A DNA stretch of 64,000 bases from Thalassia testudinum (Eukaryota > Streptophyta > Magnoliopsida > Alismatales > Hydrocharitaceae). Below are positions 57,229-64,000 of this stretch, piece after piece (within the stretch, counting starts at the first letter, position 1; the number at the start of each line of letters is the position of its first letter). The stretch covers positions 46,221,001 through 46,285,000 of the forward strand of contig JAZHRO010000055.1 of assembly GCA_037157565.1 (NCBI GenBank), in the 5' to 3' direction. Under the pieces are notes generated by a model. That model saw nothing but the letters and a program-made list of their open reading frames with translations, did no database searches and was not told where the DNA came from. The position numbers and the translations under genes were made by a program.

Positions 57229-58698
57229 TTGGCCATTTGATCAGTCCCCTTCTTCGCAGTAGAGACTTTGCCCACCTTCATCACAGTTGCAACAGCACAC
57301 TCATCAACCTTTTGTATTGAACTATGTCTTCTCAGCCTGAGCTCGTAGGGAGGTCTCCCTAGACCAGAGATGGAAGGAGTCGTGGAATCCAACTGTAGAC
57401 CCTTTACCACAGAAGGACTACATTGCAGATCTATGGAATTAACAGGGGGCTCTTCTAGATCAAGTTCAATAGGAGCATTGGCTCTGGGAGTCCCACCTTT
57501 CAAATCCTCAGCCATAGCCTCATTCATCAATGTCATCTCCTCACCTTCTTTCACCACCACAACCGAGTCACCTTGAACCAGAGGTGCACCCTTCCCATCC
57601 TCTAGAGTTTTAAGCATCCCCTCCTCTGCCATCAAACCCCCCACCCCATCTACCAGTTTCATATCTTTATTGGGCTTAGCCAACTTCTCCTAAATTTCAC
57701 AATCCCTTAGTAATGAGCCTGCTTTGGATTGCAGCACCTCAGCATAAGAGGGAGGGTGACGGCGTGATTCCACATCCCTGTTAGCCACATGAAAATTCAA
57801 GAGCAGCAACCATGAGCTCCCCCCACACTGTAGAATCAGCTTATCTGGATTAGACCCGACCCTAAAGACATCCACCCCCACATTCAAAACACTACCATCA
57901 CCTTCAGTCAGACCAATCTCAGCATCCTTTGCCATAGAAGCAAACCCAGCAACCATGGCTTCCACCACCACCCTAGAACTCAGGTGTAAAGGTAGACATT
58001 TGATTTGAAGAATGCCTGATCTAGGGGCAACTCTTTGAGGTCGTCGTTCAGACAAAGAGCCATCAAAAGGGGCACCAGATGCCACAACACTGTCAACCCA
58101 CGCAGATTACTAGACTGAAAGCATAGATGTTCGACATCTACCACCCCCAAATCGAAGAGCACAAAAAACGAGGGGGAGAGGACCTCAATTTTCCAAACAT
58201 TAGTCGAGAGGGAAAGGGAGCTTACTAGTTGATGAGCTTTCTCCTGAGATAGAGTGCCCATCATTACTTCCCCAATCATGGCGCCTCGCAAAACCAGTTT
58301 CGCCACCTTGATGTCCTCACTCAGAGGAATCTCCACATCCAGGGTGTGCCTCCCAAAAGCCGATAGGGGACGTGGAAGAGGCGGCTGCACGTCTCCCTTC
58401 TCTATCCAGGGATCAGTGCGCATCCAACCCCCAAATCCTCAACAGGCTGCCAAGCAGGAGTCACGCTTGTGGCCATAGCCCCAGTAGGCCAAGCAAAGCA
58501 CTGGACGTCGGCACACTACCGCCAAATGTCCACGGCATCAACATCTAAAGCAGACCACCTCCCTATGGTTCCGTGACCACCTATCGTGAGTCCACCTCCT
58601 GTCCATAGCCCTGACTCCATCAACCGCCTGGGCACCTTGCTCTTTTCTTCTCCAAGATTGCGATCTCTAGACTGACCAGCCATCATTGCCGATGACAC
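57225..58698 (-). pseudogene. LINE ORF1: RNA-binding protein with zinc knuckles, decayed
   Basis: Near 58550-58450 (complement) a pair of Cys-His knuckles can be read: a C-x-C-RGHLAVVC unit, then LCLAYWGYGHKRDSC with one Cys replaced by Tyr. Then comes a conserved central region (PLPRPLSAFGRHTLDVEIPL) and, after a frameshift, a long acidic tail (57683-57225) ending DQMAK. The ORF1 stop TGA overlaps the ORF2 start as ATGA. ORF1 protein normally coats the LINE RNA. Stops and frameshifts interrupt this copy. Confidence 0.75.
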
Positions 58699-58814
58699 AC
58701 TCGTTGGGCCACCTAGGGTGGCCAGCCATCATTGTCGAAGCTTCCCACCCAAAGGGAAATTCAAAAATAGTCAAATTTTTAGGTTTTGAAAATCCTAAAT
58801 CGATCATCCGAAAG

Positions 58815-58927
58815 TTTCTATTGTTAATAAGTGACTTAGGCTTAAGCGATCTAATTCTAATTCTGCTTTTATACATAGCATATAGTTTAATTTTGTTAGG
58901 GACTAGAAAAAGGTAGTCATGGGAATA
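58815..58927 (+). other. RetD tail and polypurine tract
   Basis: Ends GGGACTAGAAAAAGGTAGTC then ATGGGAATA before the 3' LTR, the same GGGACTAG-AAAA-ATGGG arrangement as in RetA, RetB and RetC. Confidence 0.7.
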
Positions 58928-59344
58928 TGATGTAAACACATTTATTGAGGGTAAAATGACCATTCATTCATGTTCCTAGGCTTAGATTTGCATTTCATGA
59001 TATAAATATTGCATAGCATGCATCATTCTACATTTAAAGTAGTGTATAATTTAGGTTAATTACATCCTTTTTGTGGTTAGGAGAGAAGGATATTAATTTT
59101 GGAGCCTCGGATTGACGATCCGACCATACAGATTTGATCAAGACGACGATCGGAGTCCAACACCTCTGAAATTGCCTCGATCGGATTCTTGTAGCACCAT
59201 ATGCAGTTTGAGGAAGATCAAAGGCCAAGGGACTAGGAGACATAATTCAAAGCTTCAAATGACAAATCTGACCACGCGTATGGATTTGGGTCCATGATCG
59301 TAGCTTAACGGTACGAAAATCGAATCAATCCGACCTCTGTAGCA
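58928..59344 (+). repeat. RetD 3' LTR, first part
   Basis: Starts TGATGTAAACACATTTATTG and follows the 5' LTR to CGACCTCTGTAGCA, where RetE copy 2 interrupts it. Confidence 0.9.
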
Positions 59345-60034
59345 TAAGGATATGTGAATATATGGGTTAATTATAAAATAAGGGATATATAGTAAAGGAC
59401 TTTAAAATAAGTTAAAAATGCTATTTTAACATCCAAATAATATTATTAATAATCTAATTAATAATTGGACTCATGATATTAATAATCATTTCTCTAATTA
59501 ATAGGTTAATTAACTTAACCGTAATGTATACATAAGTATCTAATAACTTAACCTTAGCTAATTAAATAAATTAACCTAAAAAGGTCAAAAATGTAAATTC
59601 AAGGTCTAAATATAATAATTACCTTATTTATAATCATATATGAAAAGTTGAAAAAGATCTAAATTAAAATAAACCTTGAAAACCTGAGTTTACATTTAAA
59701 TCCTTATAATTCATTTCAATCGGGTCCATAATTTTCATACAGGTCCTTAGGTTTCATTACGTATAGGTCGCTATCTTCTTCTTCAGCCTATTGAACAACT
59801 GACGATTGTGGGTGCTTCCACCGCTCGATCACCGCCCATCCCATGTCGCTTCACCTCCTCCAAGCTCCTGGAGCTTGCGCTCATCATCCCATCTTCATCC
59901 ATCAGTCTGGGTGATACTTTTGTCCTAATTTTAGGTGGGAGTTAACCTCACCATTGTCGGAGACGACGCTAGTGGTTAACCTTCTCGAGCTCCTTACACG
60001 TCCAGATTCCATCTCCATCTTCATCGTCATCAAC

Positions 60035-60042
60035 TATAAATA
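60035..60042 (+). promoter_or_regulatory. RetE copy 2 TATA box
   Basis: TATAAATA, matching 45276-45283 in copy 1. Confidence 0.7.
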
Positions 60043-60440
60043 GCCCCTGACCCCCTCAATTTTTCTCAAGTTGGCTCCCTTCCCTTTTCTTCAAAGTAGC
60101 CAACCCAATAGGCTATTCTTCCACAACTCCGGTGACCTTCCACCTCATCCTCCTACTTCCTCTGTCCACCTCAATTGGCTCAGGGACTTCGCCAAGGTAT
60201 GCCGCATTCTTGGACAAAGGTGCTGACCAAGGAGTTCGTCTGCTTCATCCACATTTGCCCACTGGAGATTTTCCTTATTCCCCTCTGATTTTGCTCCTCC
60301 ATCATGAGCCTTCGACGAAGTTCCTCTGCCTCCTTTGTCCAGGTAACGATAGGATAGGACTAGGAGTAGGAGTAGTTTAGCTAGGTAGTTAGGTAGTGTA
60401 GTGTAATGTTTGATTTCAAGAGTCATGTTCTTCGACTCTG

Positions 60441-61270
60441 GCGAGCTCCTTGAGTTCGCAAGAGACCTAATTTTGTCTTTTGAATCCACTGTCCACCTTC
60501 TTAAACCATCCATTATCATTTCTAACTCATTAAATCACTAATTTGATCACTAAATCGTCCAATCCAATTTCACCTCCATCAGCTACTGCTGCTATCCATG
60601 GCGCAGTAGTTGACCTAGATTCACCTTCATTGGATCCTGCATCATTAATTCATCATCAAAGGATCCTAATTATCATCTTAGTTTGATTAATTATCGTATA
60701 TAACTTAAATACATAATTTTATCAAAGCTCCTGAGCTCGCTGTCAATGGCGGCTCAGGAGTTGTTTAAATTATAAATTATTTATATATTTATGATTGTAG
60801 ACTTCCTTTGACTTGCCTCAACCACTCTTTTGACTGGGAGAGCAAGTCCTGTGCTTCAACTACTCAAAATCTATTCAAACTGATTTTAATGTTTAATCTT
60901 TCATTTAATGAATTTAAGAGAAATTAATTGCGATCCTGAGGTTCCTTGCAACCTCAGGAACATTTTCAAATCAAAAATGGCACGATTCACCTTTCTGTAC
61001 ACATTTTTATCTTTCACTGGACCCACTGGAGCTCCGGTGAGCTCCGACGAGTGAAACTTGCTCTTCAGCCTACAGAAGTTGATAAAAAGCTCCAGATTTA
61101 TTTAACTTTGATTACTGATTAGTTTGAGGATGTTTATTTGGAATTTTAACACCTGGAGCATAGATTGAGGTTTCTTCTTCTCCAACTCTGACGGAGTTGG
61201 AGAAGCCTATACAGAAGATCAAATGCTGCATTTAAGGTGTCTATAAACTTCAGTGCAGTGCATTGAAGCT
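60441..61270 (+). ncRNA. Set of conserved hairpins in RetE LTR, copy 2
   Basis: Stems: 60441-60447/60453-60459; 60580-60589/60603-60612; 60728-60736/60752-60760; 60935-60943/60950-60958; 61177-61186/61196-61205; 61246-61257/61259-61270. Loops differ from copy 1 while arms still pair, with G-U pairs where one arm changed. Confidence 0.5.
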
Positions 61271-62148
61271 GTTCATGACCTCAGTTTAGTGTAGCAACCC
61301 TCCATTCTCTCTGTCGAGCAAAGCACATTTAGAGCTCAAGCAATGAGCCTGGAACCCTAATTTCTAGGTTAAAACATCTGTTTAAGAGATTGGATGAGTT
61401 TCTGAGGTTGTTAGGATCCTATTCTATGCTTTAATTTCTTGTTAGGAGACTTAAATCAGAAAGTCAATCTTGAAGCTTCACAGTCAAATCTGAGTAGGAT
61501 ATTTCGATTTTGAGATCAAACAAATGATTTGAGAAGTTAAAGTTGTTCCAAAGAATCTGTTGAATGAATTTAGATTGATCAGATGAGATCAGACATGCAA
61601 TTTTGATTAGAATTTCAACCCTACCAGTTTGGATTATTTTCGAACCCAAACTGTTGGCAGATGGTTTCTAATGAGATTTGATCTTAAATCCTTCCTAGAT
61701 GAGTTTGTTGAATCCCTTAGAAGTTGTTCTAATCGACTAAGAATGATCTTCAGTGTCTGTTACTCCTTTTTCAAGATTGAAACCAGTCTCTGAAGCTTTT
61801 AGAGAAGCTTCAAGCTTCTCTGTAGAGACCTGAAGCTTTAAGAGCTCAAAACCAACACCATTAGATGCGGAATCTCTTTCAGAACCTGTTTAAACCCTTA
61901 GCTAAGTGAGAAAGTCCAGTTTATGGACTCTGTGAACACCATTGCCATTCCCAGGCAGTATAACACCGTATAAAACCTATAACTTAGCCATTCAAATCAA
62001 AGAGGAAAACATCCCCTTAACCTAAAATTGACCATGCAATCCTGTAGAACTACTCTAGAGCTTTCCAACAAGCCTTGAATCGCTTAATTTGGAGCTCTGA
62101 GCTAGGAGTTCTTCTCACTTGAACTCGGGTCTGGATGGGGAAAGAATA

Positions 62149-62190
62149 CTCCCACATCGGAAATCCTTGCGTGCCCACCTTAGTATAAAA
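62149..62190 (+). promoter_or_regulatory. snRNA-type promoter module (USE plus TATA) in RetE LTR
   Basis: CTCCCACATCG (62149-62159) matches RTCCCACATCG except the first base; TATAAAA starts at 62184, leaving 24 bases between, the spacing of plant Pol III snRNA promoters. In copy 1 the USE remains (47397-47407) but the TATA place reads AACAAAAG. Confidence 0.6.
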
Positions 62191-63288
62191 GGTTTTTGTT
62201 ATTGTGGCTATGCAGTTGTCAAGCGCTGGGCATGAAATGAGAACCGAGCATCTACGTGTGTGTGTGCAGGCATGTGTGTGCCTACGGGTGTGCGCCTGTG
62301 TGGGCGTGCGATGTGTGTGGCCCTGGGAGGGCAAGGCCCGGGTGGCGGTTGGGCCGATTTGGCTCGAAAGAAAGAAAAATAAACCAAAAATAAACCAAAT
62401 AACATGAATCAGGCGTGGACTTAGTAGGGTCTGGTCCCACCCTGAAAAGGGTGCTGTGTATCCCCGAAAAGTCCTCACCGTAAACTATGAACCAATTTTT
62501 GGTTAAAGGAGAAAAACCCAGTTCAGCCATAGAAGAGCAGAGAAGATAAGTGTTGAATGAAGAAATCGCTAGGTGCTGAGATTGTAAAGGAAATAAGGAA
62601 CTAAGGAAGAAAGGAAACAAAGAAGGGTTTGTAAAGAAGAAGAAAGAGAAGGAACAGGTGCGAAGACTAAAGAAAATACAAAGGAAGAAGACTAAGGGAG
62701 AAGAAGAAGGTAGGAGCAGAAGAAGAGAGGAAAGAAAAGAGAGTTCGAGAGAATATAAGAAAGAAATAAAAAAGAGAAAAGAATAAGAGAATAAAAGAGA
62801 AAGAGAAAGAATAGAGAAGAGAAAGAAAGAAAGAGAGAGAGCTGAAGTATAAAAGAGAAAGAAGTTTTCTTTCTTTTTAATTATTGCAATATGAATTGCT
62901 TTTAATTGTTGTATTAAGGCTTGTTGTAATTAGAAAACTTTCATTTGCCTTAAATCTTCTGAAATAAATGTTGAAAATAAGATTTCATATAGGATTTTGC
63001 AGATTTACTTCAATTTAAATCATTTTTGCAAAATTCATGTTATTACAATTAATTTAATTATACCTCCTGTGCTTATAAGATATATAAAGTTAATTGGTGA
63101 ATTCAAAATAACATTTACCTCCCAGCAAATGACCTGGACTCAACCAGTTAAAAATTCCAAAATGTTAGGTTAATTCGACCCTATACTACTAACAGACACA
63201 ATTTTGAGTTAACCTAAGTTACTCTCTTCTTCTCTTAATTAAATAAAATTAACTTAATTAACTGAGTTGAGGTATAGAAACGACCACA

Positions 63289-63367
63289 GCCCTACAACAG
63301 AAAGATGGATGGCTCAGACTGCACCACATGGCACAACCTAGGCCGCCCAGCGCACGCACGCGTGCAG
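63289..63367 (+). repeat. RetD 3' LTR, second part
   Basis: GCCCTACAACAGAAAGATGG continues the RetD LTR (compare 42541 onward) up to GCGTGCAG, where RetF starts. Confidence 0.8.
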
Positions 63368-64000
63368 TGATTGCGCAGCAATCATAGGTCTTAATTAACC
63401 TAGATTAAGCTAGAACTTAGCATAATTTAGTGAAATTCATGCATGCATACGCATTACCTGAATCTTTACTACTTTATTTTAGCTATGCATAAAATAATGT
63501 TATAATGTGCTGATTAAGTGCATTATGTCGATTGCAGGCAATAAACAGGTCTGGAGCTGGATCTGGAGAAGGATCTGAGGCTGGATCTGGAATAATGGGA
63601 GTTGTAGCAGAGCAGGAGCAGAAGGCTTAGTTTAGATATAGGAACAATAATGTAAGAGGGTTAAAAGTATACTATTCTATTAAGTACAAATAAAGCAGTA
63701 AAATGTGAAGAGCATAGGTCCATCCTTGCCCTAGGATAGCCTAGAGACTTCCCCAAGCCTTAGCCACCCTTAGATTAGGTCACAACACCCGAGGAAGCCT
63801 TAAAACCCTAGTTCCAACCCTTATCTGGATGTCCAGATAAGTTATAGGATGTCCAGGACCCTTAGCCATCTCCTGCACACCTCAACCCACTTCTGCAGTG
63901 TTATTGGATGTCTAGCCACTTTGTCAGATGTCCAATTTTTGTAGAGTACCCAAAATAGAACCTTGGCTTCCCCCTGACTCAAATTAGACGTCCAGAACTG
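63368..64000 (+). mobile_element. RetF: start of another LTR-type insertion, runs off the window
   Basis: Homology to the RetD LTR stops and a new sequence begins with TGATTGC-GCA-GCAATCA (63368-63384), the same kind of terminal palindrome as RetA and RetE. It contains a short GGATCTGG/GGAGCTGG repeat patch (63550-63592) and repeated GATGTCCAG words (63830-63990). No ORF recognised; the element type is inferred from its start only. Confidence 0.5.

Larger units (their letters stand above)
53662..58814 (-). mobile_element. L1-type LINE, dead copy
   Basis: Minus strand: 5' region, ORF1 with zinc knuckles, ORF2 with endonuclease, RT and C-terminal zinc domain, ending in a poly(A) tail (T run at 53663-53673 on the plus strand). 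TTTCTATT occurs at 53654-53661 and 58815-58822 and may be the target duplication; 8 bp is short, so the 5' limit is tentative. Length about 5.1 kb, close to full length for plant L1 elements. Confidence 0.85.
59345..63288 (+). repeat. RetE LTR, copy 2
   Basis: Follows copy 1 over almost its whole length but lacks about the first 60 bp, including the terminal palindrome, and its last 15 bases differ. No clear TSD, so its ends were probably altered after insertion and are approximate. It keeps TATAAATA (60035-60042), the hairpins (60441-61270) and an intact USE-TATA module (62149-62190). Purine-rich AGAAAGA runs lie at 62630-62880. Confidence 0.85.
42122..63367 (+). mobile_element. RetD: non-autonomous LTR element with an unfamiliar ORF, host to five later insertions
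   Basis: The 5' LTR is 42122-43637. The 3' LTR starts at 58928 and is itself interrupted by RetE copy 2 and RetF, so its end is outside the window. Inside are a tRNA-Asp PBS, a leader split by a RetE solo LTR, a Tyr-rich/acidic ORF, purine tracts, a RetD-family solo LTR and a LINE. No Gag core, protease, RT or integrase is seen. It sits in the RetC 3' LTR. Confidence 0.85.

Noticed and set aside
62204..62407. GT-rich frame with many Cys and Val near the RetE USE module
   Set aside because: It is a translation of a GTGTGTGC-type run (compare 47518-47600) and not a zinc-binding protein.
44519..63288. RetE copies 1 and 2 as the two LTRs of one element
   Set aside because: Copy 1 has a perfect TSD on its own two sides and the RetD leader rejoins across it; copy 2 lies within the RetD 3' LTR.

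Overview
The window is nuclear DNA of a flowering plant, and all of it appears to be nested retrotransposons; I see no host gene, rRNA gene or CRISPR array. The signs are Ty3/gypsy elements of the Tat/Athila type (Gag, a DLGAS-type protease, RT with FMDD, HHCC integrase), primer-binding sites matching the 3' end of plant tRNA-Asp (TGGCGCCGTTGCCGGGG and variants), an L1-type plant LINE, and plant snRNA-type promoter motifs. The species cannot be told. Element names (RetA to RetH) are mine.

Layout, left to right. RetH (minus strand, 1 to about 4280) enters from the left edge with gag, leader, PBS and one LTR. A solo LTR of the RetA family (4317-6535, minus, TSD GACCT) follows. Then comes leader of RetG (minus), which is split by RetB and resumes at 28096-28841, ending in the RetG LTR (28844-30825). 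RetB (plus, 7004-28090, TSD GGTGC) has LTRs of about 2.9 kb. Its 3' LTR is split by RetA (plus, 17307-27867, TSD CATAA), which has LTRs of about 2.28 kb and a nearly intact Gag-protease ORF but no RT or integrase. RetG seems to sit in the 5' LTR of RetC (plus, 30826-42121 in view), the only element here with a full but dead gag-pol. RetD (plus, from 42122) sits in the 3' LTR of RetC. RetD itself holds a 4-kb RetE solo LTR (44519-48494, TSD AGCAC), a RetD-family solo LTR on the minus strand (50744-52478, TSD ATAAT), a dead LINE (about 53662-58814, minus), a second RetE LTR in the RetD 3' LTR (about 59345-63288), and a new element RetF from 63368 to the right edge.

How the pieces relate. RetC carries the complete polyprotein order but many stops. 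RetA, RetB and RetD lack RT and integrase: RetA keeps Gag and protease, RetB keeps a Gag without capsid domain plus protease, and RetD has an unfamiliar Tyr-rich/acidic ORF. All share the tRNA-Asp PBS, a pyrimidine-rich run before the start codon, and GCATGGGGG-type purine tracts, so they look like non-autonomous partners that depended on enzymes of a related element.

The most unusual signals are paired hairpins conserved between the two RetE LTRs (one with a base pair gained or lost on both arms), snRNA-type USE plus TATA modules inside RetC and RetE LTRs, perfect palindromes at the very start of several LTRs, the clean loss of RT-integrase in RetA, and the acidic ORF of RetD.
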